A stretch of DNA of 64,000 nucleotides from Leishmania donovani (Eukaryota; Euglenozoa; Kinetoplastea; Trypanosomatida; Trypanosomatidae): positions 451,958 through 515,957 of the forward strand of contig NC_018233.1 in NCBI RefSeq assembly GCF_000227135.1. The letters are read 5' to 3'. The translations under genes and the position numbers were made by a program. Positions within the stretch are counted from its first letter, which is position 1. Each line of letters starts with the position of its first letter. Of this stretch, positions 50,857-59,803 are shown piece by piece. Below the pieces are notes generated by a model. The model did not search any database. It worked only from the letters and a program-made list of their open reading frames with translations, and was not told where the DNA came from.

Positions 50857-51738
50857 ATGAAGAGCCCCGGCCGCTGTGTCCGCTTCGCACGCACGCCACT
50901 CACAACCTGCAGACCGCGGATGAAGCGCCTAATCAAGAGCCTGCAGCATTTCTCGGTGACCTCGTCGGAGCACGTGGAGTCGTTCAGCAAGATGACGCTG
51001 AGGGACTTTGGTTTCTATGTCAGCGACGCAGACGCAATGAGATACGTGGCAGACGAGGCCTACCCCATTGCAGAGCGAGCCTTTCAGCTTGAGAACGCAC
51101 TGCACCAGTGCAGGCTCAGCGCCAGCACAGCGCAGGTCTCCCCCATGGCGTGGAAGTCGTCAAGTAGCGACACGCTCGGTTGCTCGACGCTCTACCAGGA
51201 CGAGGCGGTCACGCTGTGCTGGTTTGTGCTTCCACCTGGCAAAGCACTCCCGCTCCACGATCACCCGGGGATGACGGTGTGGCAGCGCGCCATGCACGGC
51301 CGACTGCATCTCTGCTCCATCACTCGAGAAGCTGACTCACAAACCGGCACCGGTGCATCGACGGCGCCGATCAACGGCACTGTGGTCTTCGACGGGGAGC
51401 TGGACGGGGTCGGGGATGCAATTCCGGCGTCGGACGTGCTGGGATTCACGCCCACAGACGGCGACGGCGGCGGCATGCTGCATGAGATTCGCAACATCGA
51501 CGCGACGCAGCCCGCCTTGTTTGTGGACATCATTTCACCCCCATACAACCAAGCACCGTCCAACATTGTATGCGGCTACTACACCGCCGAGCCCCTCGAT
51601 GCCACCGCCACGCTGCTGCCCGCTCTCGCGGCGGACTGTGGTGTGCGCCATCAACTGAAGGCGGGCGACAAGGTGCGCCTGCACCCCCGCATCAACTACA
51701 GCGGCCCTGCCATGAACGCATTTCTGCACGTGGTGTGA
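50857..51738 (+). CDS. PCO/ADO-family thiol dioxygenase
   Basis: A 293-residue cupin enzyme (272 if the ATG at 50920 is used). It matches plant cysteine oxidase / 2-aminoethanethiol dioxygenase. The signature is PPGKALPLHDHPGMTVW, with iron ligands H134 and H136 and the third histidine H209 in MLHEIRNI. FVDIISPPYN toward the C-terminus is also family-typical. Such enzymes use O2 to convert thiols (cysteamine, or N-terminal Cys of proteins) to sulfinic acids and in plants and animals act as oxygen sensors through the N-degron pathway. Whether the parasite enzyme acts on small thiols or proteins is not visible. There is no clear targeting signal. The in-frame extension to 49630 is rejected as UTR. 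Confidence 0.88.
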   Translation: MKSPGRCVRFARTPLTTCRPRMKRLIKSLQHFSVTSSEHVESFSKMTLRDFGFYVSDADAMRYVADEAYPIAERAFQLENALHQCRLSASTAQVSPMAWKSSSSDTLGCSTLYQDEAVTLCWFVLPPGKALPLHDHPGMTVWQRAMHGRLHLCSITREADSQTGTGASTAPINGTVVFDGELDGVGDAIPASDVLGFTPTDGDGGGMLHEIRNIDATQPALFVDIISPPYNQAPSNIVCGYYTAEPLDATATLLPALAADCGVRHQLKAGDKVRLHPRINYSGPAMNAFLHVV

Positions 51739-52353
51739 GGCAGAGGTTGGGGAAAGAAGGGGAACAATGTAACACGAGGCAACACGCGGCGGCGATGGAG
51801 AGGTGGTGAGGGGCTGTAGGTATACACTCGTATGCTTGCAGCATCAGCAGCAGCGGCGGCGATGCCATTGCGAAGAGACTCCGCACGTGTGGTCTTGACA
51901 CTCGGCTCCACCCGCCCTCTCAGCCGGCACTCCTCCATCCCCATCTGTATCCGCCGTGTATCGGGCACGTCACTATCACATCTACAACGAACGCGCGTCC
52001 GCTCAGCTTACCCACCACAGAGACCAAGTGAGGAGGGGAAGGGGGGTAACTCCAACCGTGTTGCAAGGGGCAGTGCAGTGCAAGCCTCAAGAAGCACTGC
52101 ACCCTCCCCCCCCCCCACTCATGCACCCAGACCTTCTCTCCCCCTCTGCACCGTCATGCGGCGTCCACTTTTCTCCAGAGAACTCTGCTGCTTTCCTCCT
52201 TCGCCTACCGCCTCTGTGCACCCCCCACGCTGGCCTCCGCAGCGCACGGCGTGCCCGTTTCCTCTGCAAGGAGCCGCACCTCTCGCCTATAGCCGTGCAG
52301 CGCGTCATTCAAGCCCTCGTCAGCGGCCACCGTGGCCGCCGTGCACTTTGCCG
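51739..52353. other. Intergenic region
   Basis: 0.6 kb. It is open in the frame of the COQ6 gene but low-complexity and pyrimidine-rich (about 52095-52210), so it is read as leader sequence. Confidence 0.5.
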
Positions 52354-53838
52354 ATGCTGCGCCGCAGTCTGCGCATGCCGGCGCCGTCGCCGGCAGGTGC
52401 GCAAGCAAACGAAGTCATCGTGTCCGGCGGTGGTCTTGTTGGGGCTGCCATGATGGCCTCTCTACAGCAGCTGCGCAGCCATCTTCACAGAAGCAGCGCC
52501 GCGCCGCCCCTCGCGTCGCACCTGGCCCGTCTGATGCTGGTAGACTCGGGGAAGCGGCCGGTTTACAACGCTGCCAACATGATGCACACACTTCGCACCG
52601 TCAGCATCACGCCCGTGTCGAGCAAGATCATCGACAACCTCGGCGCCTGGGACCAACTTACCACCAAGCACCCGTACTACCGCATCGCCGTGCGCCACGA
52701 GCAGGCGAACAGCCCCTCCCTCGGCGCAGGCGGTCGCTCCTCATCCTTCTTCATGACCAGTGTTCTGGGCAACAGGACGAGCTGTGAGCCTCTCCTGGAG
52801 TTTACCGACTTGCGCAAGCCGGTCGGCTTTATCTGCTTCAACGCGGAGCTCAACAGCTGCATGATGGACGTGGTGGAGGCTCGACAGCGCGCTCTCGTCG
52901 ACACCCCAGGCGCTCACGACACGCTCTGCTTTGGGACGCACCTCGAGGGAGTGCAGATCCCGAGCCAAGGGACTCTTGAGGGGTCGTGGGGATCGGCGAG
53001 GCTCGTCTCCGGCGAGACCAGCACCGATGTTGCGTTCGGTCTGCTTCTCGGCTGCGAGGGGCGCGGCAGCTCACTCCGCGACGTCCTCTCCACGCCGTCG
53101 CTGCAGCAAGACTATGCGCAGACGGCGTTCGTGTGCAGCGTGCGACTGGAGAAGGCAGACGACGGCAACGTGTGCAGCTTCCAGAACTTCTTCCGAGATG
53201 GCAAGATCATTGCGCTGCTGCCGACCTCCGAGGACACGGCGAACATCGTCTTCAGCACCACGCAGCAGCACGCAAAGGAGCTGCTGGCGAGCACACCGGA
53301 GGACCTCGTCGCAGAGCTGAACCGCCGTCTCTGGTCCTTTGCGCCGAACGACATACCCAGGATCCGCGACGTGCCGCAGACAACCACGCCAGATGGAAAG
53401 GTGTGTCGCGCGCAGGGATCCTTCCCGCTTAAGCTAAACCTCGCGACCATGCCCTACGCCCCACGCGCGATCCTACTCGGCGACGCGGCGCACAGCATTC
53501 ATCCCCTTGCCGGACAGGGCCTCAACCTTGGCATCTACGACCTCTGCGCCCTCACTTCGGTGCTCGAGCAGGCGATCCGTAGCGGCCAGGACATCGGCAG
53601 TAGCGTCGCCGTGGGGCAGGTATTCGCCGGCCATATGCTCAGCCACACCGCGCCCATTATTACAGGCATGGAGATAATCAAGAAACTCACGCACTGGACG
53701 CCTGGTCTGGCGTCTGTAGGGATGAGAGCCCTGAATAGCGTTCCATTCGTCTCCACCTTGGCGAAGGACGCCATTCTGCAGGTGTCCTCTGGCGCCCTCT
53801 TCGCTGCACAGCACAAGTGCTGCTTCCTCCTTCAGTAA
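52354..53838 (+). CDS. COQ6: COQ6-like FAD monooxygenase (ubiquinone biosynthesis)
   Basis: A 494-residue UbiH/COQ6-type flavin hydroxylase that hydroxylates the ring of the ubiquinone precursor in the inner mitochondrial membrane. The N-terminal dinucleotide motif is VIVSGGGLVGAAM at about 23-34. The DG-like motif appears as LLGCEGRGSSLRD with Cys-Glu where Ala-Asp is usual. The second FAD motif is ILLGDAAHSIHPLAGQGLNLG at about 372-393, strongly diagnostic. The N-terminus MLRRSLRMPAPS is a likely mitochondrial presequence, supporting the ATG at 52354. An upstream in-frame ATG at 52156 gives a less convincing extension. It matches COQ6 in length. The missing acidic residue in the DG motif deserves checking but is a known position of variation. 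Confidence 0.88.
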   Translation: MLRRSLRMPAPSPAGAQANEVIVSGGGLVGAAMMASLQQLRSHLHRSSAAPPLASHLARLMLVDSGKRPVYNAANMMHTLRTVSITPVSSKIIDNLGAWDQLTTKHPYYRIAVRHEQANSPSLGAGGRSSSFFMTSVLGNRTSCEPLLEFTDLRKPVGFICFNAELNSCMMDVVEARQRALVDTPGAHDTLCFGTHLEGVQIPSQGTLEGSWGSARLVSGETSTDVAFGLLLGCEGRGSSLRDVLSTPSLQQDYAQTAFVCSVRLEKADDGNVCSFQNFFRDGKIIALLPTSEDTANIVFSTTQQHAKELLASTPEDLVAELNRRLWSFAPNDIPRIRDVPQTTTPDGKVCRAQGSFPLKLNLATMPYAPRAILLGDAAHSIHPLAGQGLNLGIYDLCALTSVLEQAIRSGQDIGSSVAVGQVFAGHMLSHTAPIITGMEIIKKLTHWTPGLASVGMRALNSVPFVSTLAKDAILQVSSGALFAAQHKCCFLLQ

Positions 53839-54090
53839 CCTCCAACCGTGTCCGCGTCGCCTTCGTTGGCGCACACGTGGAAAGACGAACAAGAGAAGGG
53901 AGATGAACCAGCTTACGCCGCCTGCCCCCATGGTCGAGAGGAGGAGGTGAGGGGCCCTTGGGGATGGGGTGGGGGTTGTTAGCATGCCCATTCTCTGCGG
54001 CAGAGCACGAGCTTCACTCCTCCCTTCCCCGTTGGCCGTGTCACAGGCCCCCGTCGCACCGTGCGCCAGCCAGCCCTAGACACACGCGGC

Positions 54091-54245
54091 ACAGCAATGC
54101 GCCGACGCAGCCATCGGCNNNNNNNNNNNNNNNNNNNNNNNNNNNNNNNNNNNNNNNNNNNNNNNNNNNNNNNNNNNNNNNNNNNNNNNNNNNNNNNNNN
54201 NNNNNNNNNNNNNNNNNACAGCAATGCGCCGACGCAGCCATCGGC
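54091..54245. repeat. Exact short duplication across gap (54091-54118 = 54218-54245)
   Basis: 28 identical bases flank the N run, again consistent with overlapping contig ends. Confidence 0.75.
54119..54217. other. Assembly gap (99 N)
   Basis: Unresolved bases inside SIDER copy F. Confidence 0.99.
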
Positions 54246-54411
54246 GCACGGCCCCTGCCTCAACCTCTGCCCGCACCGCCGCCTCGCAGGTCCGCCGCCT
54301 TGGCGCATCCCCGCTCGGGGGGGGGGAGGGGCGGCTCTCAGGCTCCCCGCCACACCAGCAGCGGGCGCTGTGAAGGCCGGGGCGTGGGTGGGACAGGTTC
54401 GAGGCACGCGG

Positions 54412-54413
54412 NN
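54412..54413. other. Two ambiguous bases (NN)
   Basis: A small ambiguity in SIDER copy F. The aligned copies read GACGCTTCGCC in reverse orientation near this point. Confidence 0.95.
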
Positions 54414-54506
54414 ACGCTTCGCCTGTCATAAGGGTGCCACAAACGTGTCCGCGGCCGCGGGTGGCTCCGACGCAACGCCATCCAGGATCTGATGGCCGAC
54501 ATGCGT

Positions 54507-54695
54507 AGCGCCACACCGCTCTGCGCTCCCCCCTCCCTCCCACGTCGTCGGNNNNNNNNNNNNNNNNNNNNNNNNNNNNNNNNNNNNNNNNNNNNNNNNN
54601 NNNNNNNNNNNNNNNNNNNNNNNNNNNNNNNNNNNNNNNNNNNNNNNNNNAGCGCCACACCGCTCTGCGCTCCCCCCTCCCTCCCACGTCGTCGG
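54507..54695. repeat. Exact short duplication across gap (54507-54551 = 54651-54695)
   Basis: 45 identical bases flank the 99-N run. Probably overlapping contig ends. Confidence 0.8.
54552..54650. other. Assembly gap (99 N)
   Basis: Unresolved bases inside SIDER copy F, flanked by a 45-base duplication. Confidence 0.99.
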
Positions 54696-55139
54696 CGCTG
54701 GACGCCGAGATGCCGCGCGGGGGTGTCCAGCGGCATCGGGGATAGGAAGGCGACGCACGCGCACATAGGGAGGTTGGTGAGTGCGTTTTTTTTTGGGGGG
54801 GGCAAGGAATGAGGCGCGAGTCGATGGCAGCGTACCCTTCTCCAGCCCTATCTTACACCCTCCCCTGTGTGTGCACGCGTCTCCGGCCTCCCCCACCTCC
54901 GGTAAACCACTCTCTCTCGGCCATCGGAGGATCTGAAGCGTGACGGGATGCAAAGAGAAAGCAAGCACGCGACTCGACAGCATCAACTGAGACACACGCG
55001 AAGCCGCCGCAGCGACGCGCGTGAAAAGCGGCCCGGCTGACAGGGCCGCCATAACTGCAGGACCCGCGTCCCTCTGAGACACGCAACGTCGTTCTCTGCT
55101 GCCCCCCTCCCTCGGTGCGCATGTGCAGCCACCGGCAGG

Positions 55140-55236
55140 GCCTTCTTCATTTTGCTTCCTTTTCTTCTCCTCGCCTGCTCGTCCCCTCTCGACATCACCA
55201 CTCGTCGCGCTCCCCTTCTCCCGATGGTGTTGGCAG
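55140..55236 (+). promoter_or_regulatory. Candidate trans-splice acceptor for the ENY2-like gene
   Basis: A long T/C-rich tract is followed by an AG at 55235-55236, 66 bases before the ATG at 55302. It makes the upstream in-frame ATG (55224) unlikely to be translated. Confidence 0.5.
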
Positions 55237-55301
55237 CGACGCCGACCCGCCTCCACGCGCACACCCACACGCACGCAGAGATACTCACCTACGCGCATGC
55301 C

Positions 55302-55595
55302 ATGGCCACGAGTGCCGAAGACGGCCACGTTGCCTACGAGGCACTCACGAACGCACAAAAGGCGGAGCTCGCCGCTTGGGTGCGAAACCAGCTGGATAGC
55401 ACAAACGGCGCCTCACAGTGGCGTCGGCACACGCAGGCGATGATCCGCCAGGCTATGGCGCGCAGAGCCGCGTCCGGTGCACCACTCGACGCCGGCGACA
55501 TTCTTGAAGAGATCATGCCGCACGTACGCTCTGCTATCCCGCCAGAGGTGCGCGAAGGCCTCTTCCGCCGCGTGACAGCGCAGCTGCACTTGTAA
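55302..55595 (+). CDS. ENY2/Sus1-like transcription and mRNA export factor
   Basis: A 97-residue all-helical protein that fits ENY2/Sus1 along its whole length. LTNAQKAELAAWVRNQL gives the first helix. The W-containing segment ASQWRRHTQAMIRQAM matches the family's G-W-x2-x-L...C/I helix. LDAGDILEEIMPHVRSAIP aligns with the conserved V-x2-L-x2-E-I-x-P...VP stretch. VREGLFRRVTAQLHL is the last helix. ENY2/Sus1 is shared by the SAGA deubiquitinase module and the TREX-2 mRNA export complex at nuclear pores. An overlapping ATG at 55297 is out of frame. The gene is small enough to be missed by automatic annotation. Confidence 0.78.
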   Translation: MATSAEDGHVAYEALTNAQKAELAAWVRNQLDSTNGASQWRRHTQAMIRQAMARRAASGAPLDAGDILEEIMPHVRSAIPPEVREGLFRRVTAQLHL

Positions 55596-56294
55596 AACGC
55601 AGAGCCCATGCGCATCCCTCGCAGTCCGATTCATGCCATGTCTGCTAGCTACAGGCACACCGATACGGTAGCTGCAGAGCCCACGCAAATCACGTTACAT
55701 CCAGATGAGGACGTAAAACAATGCACAAGGAAAAGCAGAGCAAACATCTGTCGACGGCGCACGAAGCAGTGCAACACCAGAGAAGCGCAAGCCACCAAGT
55801 CCCTCACCCAGCGTACCGCCTCCCTTCTTGGTCTTTGGCATGCAGGCGATCTCCTCGTGAGCGGCGACGTCGGCGTGCCCGTCAGCGCCTGTTCTCTCTC
55901 TGTCGCCCCTGTGTCTACACACGTATGTATGCACGCCGCATTCCTCAACGACTTCGCCTATTTCTTGCCTCGCTCTCCAACCTCCTTTCTCTGTTTCTCT
56001 TCGGCCCCCCTCCCCGCCCATCCGAGCGCCGCTTGCGTGCGCGTGTACCACAGCACTTGCGTGAACAGCTGCACACGCGACTCGCATCTCTGTCGTCCCT
56101 TGTTTTGCTACGTCCAACGAGGAAGAACTTCCTCGCTGATCGCCCCTCACCATCCATTCATCCTTCATTCCGTTCGTCCCTCGTCGCTCTACGTTGCAGC
56201 GTTGTGAGACGAGTGTACGTGCTCTTGTACACAGTGCTGCTCGGACGGCTTCGCCCCCTCCCCATTCCTCCTTCGTTCTCTCAGCACGCGTCCG
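55596..56294. other. Intergenic region with splice signal
   Basis: 0.7 kb, no gene. A C/T-rich tract (about 56253-56280) and the AG at 56283-56284 lie only 10 bases upstream of the next ATG. Another AG at about 56200 is an alternative. Confidence 0.55.
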
Positions 56295-57011
56295 ATGTCG
56301 TCGGTGTCGAATTCGGAGATTGCGAAGCGTATCCGCGAAGGAAATCAGAAGCGCAGGGAGGAGGAGCGCAAGAAGCAGCAGCTGGAGCAGGAATACCTCG
56401 AGGTTGTCACGAAGAAGCTGAATGAGGAGCGTCAGAGTCGCAGCCCGACGCGGTTCCTGCCGAGCATTCTGATCTGCCTTCTCTTCGTGAGCTTCCCACT
56501 CTCTGAGCAGGTTGTCGACTGGTATCTGGTTGGCATCTTCTGCGTCCTGAACACACTTCTCGCCTTCGCCTTCACCAACCCGTCGGAGTGGCTAAGCATC
56601 GCCTCCACCGTCCTCATCAACTTCCTCCTTGTCCGCTTCTCAAGTGAGATCTACAACATCCCGCAGCGGTTGGTGCAGGTGCCGCTCATCCTGCTCGTCA
56701 ACTATGTCGCCATAAACCTGCTCATCGTCGCCGCGGCGTACTTCCTGTACGTGAGCCCGCGCTTCCTTCGCTTCTCGCGCAGCTACGGTGGGAAGCGGGG
56801 GCGGCAGACGTCCGCCAAGCACAGGGGCCACCACTCCAACGAATATGACGTGCTGGAGGCGTTTGCGATGCAGAAGGAGGAGGCTGAACGCCTGGACCTC
56901 CTTCTCTGTCTGCTGCTGCTGCTCAACGTGGCGGCGCTCATCTACTTTGGCGTCATTCCCTTTCACCTCGTTCTGCAGAATGGGCTTAATGTGTTTCGAC
57001 TGCTGAAGTAG
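56295..57011 (+). CDS. Polytopic membrane protein with N-terminal coiled coil
   Basis: A 238-residue protein I cannot name. Residues 9-48 form a highly charged amphipathic helix or coiled coil (AKRIREGNQKRREEERKKQQ). Hydrophobic segments follow at about 54-70, 76-93, 99-115, 127-152 and 201-221, giving roughly five membrane spans. A basic loop (GGKRGRQTSAKHRGHH) lies between the fourth and fifth. There is no signal peptide, so the charged N-terminus is probably cytosolic. The arrangement recalls small ER or Golgi membrane proteins, but no motif identifies it. Confidence 0.8.
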   Translation: MSSVSNSEIAKRIREGNQKRREEERKKQQLEQEYLEVVTKKLNEERQSRSPTRFLPSILICLLFVSFPLSEQVVDWYLVGIFCVLNTLLAFAFTNPSEWLSIASTVLINFLLVRFSSEIYNIPQRLVQVPLILLVNYVAINLLIVAAAYFLYVSPRFLRFSRSYGGKRGRQTSAKHRGHHSNEYDVLEAFAMQKEEAERLDLLLCLLLLLNVAALIYFGVIPFHLVLQNGLNVFRLLK

Positions 57012-57757
57012 AGAAGGGACGGCCCCCTTCTGGCTTGCCGATGCCCGCGGGTTTACTCGTGTGTGGCGTGTGGCGTGTGGTGTGTGTGTGTGTGTTGGAG
57101 GGGGGGGGGCACGGACTCTCTCGCTCGGTGCGCTCTGTCGCGATGGAATCCTTTCCTCGTTGCCGAGCTTCTTCCGGTTTGTGGTTGCCGGCCCTCCCCC
57201 TCCCCCTCCCCCTCCCCAAGCTTGAGGAACCCGTGTGGGGCCGGGATGGGGTATACGCACGTGTGCGCATCTTCGTGCAATCCTTCCCCACTGTGCGCTG
57301 CAGAGACCGAAAGGAAAACAAAACTGGAAAGGGCATCAGAGACTCCAGAGACCCCGTTCAGGCCCATGTGGCCCATGATACTCCGCGGTGAAGAGCTGCC
57401 GCGAGCCATAGTCGTGGTACCTCACGTGTTCTGCGTTGTGTGCGCGCGCTCCATGCACACATGCGCTCCATACAGTTGCGTGAAAGCAGAATAACGCCTT
57501 TTCGAAGGGTGGCATATACATCTGGCGGGCCTCGTGCGTCCTGTGCCCACGTCGCATGTTACCACGCCCTTCTCTCCCTCTCTCCTTCACCGTCCCTCGC
57601 TCGCTTCGCTAACGCTTCCCCTTCCGCTGCCGCTGTCGTCCAAATCGTTTGGCCGTCTCTGCAGCTCTGCATCCTGCCATCACGCACGCGCACTCTGCCG
57701 GACTCTCTCCACATCTCCTCGTATCGATTTCTTTCGCATCGGGTGCTCAGATAAGCA
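57012..57757. other. Intergenic region
   Basis: 0.75 kb, no gene. It includes a short tandem array of CTCCCC hexamers (about 57192-57217) and a C/T-rich tract ending in the AG at 57663-57664. The next ATG is 57758. Confidence 0.6.
57192..57217. repeat. Tandem CTCCCC hexamers
   Basis: About four copies of a pyrimidine hexamer on the + strand, likely part of a processing signal. Confidence 0.7.
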
Positions 57758-58282
57758 ATGGGGAGGCGTCGTAAAAGCGGGGGCAGGGGCAACGGCAGCG
57801 CCGCCGTAAGCGACAGCCCGCCGGATAGCGAGACACCGACGCCGACCCCACCGCCAAGGATTAGCGGCGCTGAAGGGAGGAATACAACGCGTGCCGTGGC
57901 AGAGGCGGAAGCCAAGTCAGCAGAGCCGGTCACAATCCAGCCCTCTGTAGAGCCGGCGCAGCAGCCATTAACCGCGGAGGTGGCTACAGCGGAGGCGCCG
58001 AACACCTCTGACGCCGTGGCCGCGCTCAACGCGTATGCCTACCAGAGCTCAGTCAACGAGACCGCCGCCGGTGGCATCGTGGTCGAGGACGACGACGCTG
58101 ACGACAAGGAGGCGGCACCGATGGCGAACTCCTTAGCCGCCCCGGCTTCGCCTCCTCGTGTGTCTGGCAAGAGAGTGGTCTTCATCACATCGGCCGCGAG
58201 CGCCAGCTCTTCGAATCACGAGGAGAAGCTGCGCGAGGCTCGATGTGTGGAGTCGGCGTGCACCGACTGCACCCTCATGTAA
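57758..58282 (+). CDS. Small disordered protein with C-terminal CaaX box
   Basis: A 174-residue protein. Almost all of it is Ala/Ser/Pro/Glu-rich and predicted disordered, with a basic N-terminus (MGRRRKSGGRG) and an acidic patch (VEDDDADDKE). The last residues are ACTDCTLM. CTLM is a good CaaX motif, with Met at X favouring farnesylation. Two further Cys just upstream could be palmitoylated. The segment GKRVVFITSAASASSS near 128 is the only hydrophobic strand. It is probably a lipid-anchored peripheral membrane protein of unknown role. It is the last gene before the strand switch. The start is the first ATG after the splice signal. Confidence 0.7.
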   Translation: MGRRRKSGGRGNGSAAVSDSPPDSETPTPTPPPRISGAEGRNTTRAVAEAEAKSAEPVTIQPSVEPAQQPLTAEVATAEAPNTSDAVAALNAYAYQSSVNETAAGGIVVEDDDADDKEAAPMANSLAAPASPPRVSGKRVVFITSAASASSSNHEEKLREARCVESACTDCTLM

Positions 58283-59803
58283 GGGACTCACGCGATGACG
58301 CACGGATATTCATCTCTATTCGGTGGTTTTCATGGGTGCTCTAGCCGTTCGCTGTGCACTGCGAGGGAGTCGGCGTGGAGGACGTGATCTCTCCCAGCAG
58401 CGCCGGCTCCGTTTGACACGCGGGCATCTCCCTGAAAGACTACTGATGTAGAGTGTGCCGTTCTCGGTATCTCCAGCTGTGCCGCTGCCCCCCACCCCCT
58501 CCCCCTCGTGTGGTGTCGTGTGTCTCACCTCCCTTCTTGACGGTTCCTCCCCGCCTGTGTTTTCCTGTCCGTCTTCCGCAGCGACGCTGTCCCAGAAACA
58601 TCTGAATACGCGCGAGTCATCAGCACAGCCCGCCCACCCATCACCACACGTGCTGCTGGAAGGTGTGACGTGACACTGTCGCGGCACAAAGTGCCACGCC
58701 GTTGCGGTCCCACGTTGGCGTCTCTCTCCCCACCTTCCGCTTTCCCCATGAGACGGTGCGACGCTGCAGCGCCCCCCAAGCCCAACGACGCCCGCCTCTT
58801 CTCGTCTTTCCTCGCTTGCCTGCGCTGCGCGGCGTCGCTATTTGGGCGTTGGCGAATCCGCGCGTCGCGCAACCGCCTGCTCGGCGTCACTGCCAGGTGG
58901 GGCGCGCCGCCAGGCGGTGCCCCCCCCCCCCCTCCCTCGCCTGTGCCCGTTGGGGCCCGCCTAGTCCCCCTGCGGGTCGCCCAGGGCCCTCGGCCGGGGC
59001 CAGGGGCGCGGCTCCGCCGGGCGCCACCGCAAGGGAAAGAAAAAGAGGCGAGCGCAGAGGGAAACAGAATAGATCCGCAGGCGAAGGCGCGCAGAGAGCG
59101 AAGGAGGTTTGATCCTGTGGCGCGCATGCGCGTCAACGGCATGTCGAAATAGCGGCTATCGCTGCGCGAAGAGAGAGCATCCTGCGTGGGGAATCATCTC
59201 TGTCGGCGTGGTTCAGCATTCGTTTTTGTTGTGGTCTTTTTCTTGTCAGGTGAACACCGTGTTGCACGCGGATGTGGAGAGAACTTCGATGAACAACAGA
59301 GACAACCATATCATGGCGAGTGGTTATTTGGCAGGCCGTGCGGTTTACGGAGGAAGGGTGTTAGACAACAGAACGAGCACGTAAAAAAAAATAGAAGCGG
59401 CCTTGACTCCGCCGTTTTCTTTGGTCAGCGTATACGCATCACACTTCGGGTAAAAGAAAACGCGAGAGAAATCCGGAGTTAAATTTCAAGACAAAAGCGA
59501 ACTGGAAGACGACGACGACTTCGGGTTTGCTAGGCTGGATGCATTCTCAATCAGGAAATCACTTTTAAAAAATTCGAAACAATCCTTAAAGTATCAGAAA
59601 ACAACGCGTCAATGACGCAACGGGGGTAGGATTGTGCAGCGTCGCTGTACACACACACACGCAAGCACGCAGTCGACTCCACCACCACCCACACGCCAAA
59701 GAGCATTCCTTCTCGATGTTGGAAAACGAAAAAAAAACACGACGTGTCTGCTCCGGCTCAGCACCCTGGGAGGTGCAGCCGCGGAACTGCGCGACATTCC
59801 TCC
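58283..59803. other. Convergent strand-switch region
   Basis: The 1.5 kb between the last + strand gene and the first - strand gene, tail to tail. In Leishmania such regions are transcription termination zones enriched in base J and sometimes in tRNA genes; no tRNA was recognised here. The first part (58283-59150) is GC-rich, with a 160-codon frame of no recognised family (58670-59152). The second part (59370-59620) turns A-rich, with several A runs. Confidence 0.75.

Larger units (their letters stand above)
53993..54725 (-). repeat. SIDER2-like degenerate retroposon, copy F (antisense)
   Basis: The reverse complement matches copies A, D and E, running from the AGCTCGTGCTCTG end at about 54000 to the GACGCCGAGATGCCGCGCG start near 54715. 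It carries the same 3' variant as copy E. It is the only copy opposite to the direction of transcription. Two N gaps and a 2-N ambiguity inflate its apparent length. Confidence 0.7.
53839..55301. other. Intergenic region with inverted SIDER and two gaps
   Basis: 1.5 kb without a gene. It holds SIDER copy F in reverse orientation, two 99-N gaps, a 2-N ambiguity, an isolated T/G homopolymer (54786-54802), and a strong C/T tract at 55140-55230. Confidence 0.6.

Noticed and set aside
58670..59152. 160-codon frame in the strand-switch region
   Set aside because: Composition is extreme, with a run of prolines from polyC, and there is no recognised domain; not listed as a gene.
59150..59803. tRNA genes, common in Leishmania strand-switch regions
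   Set aside because: No B-box-like GGTTCGA sequence with a cloverleaf context was seen on either strand.
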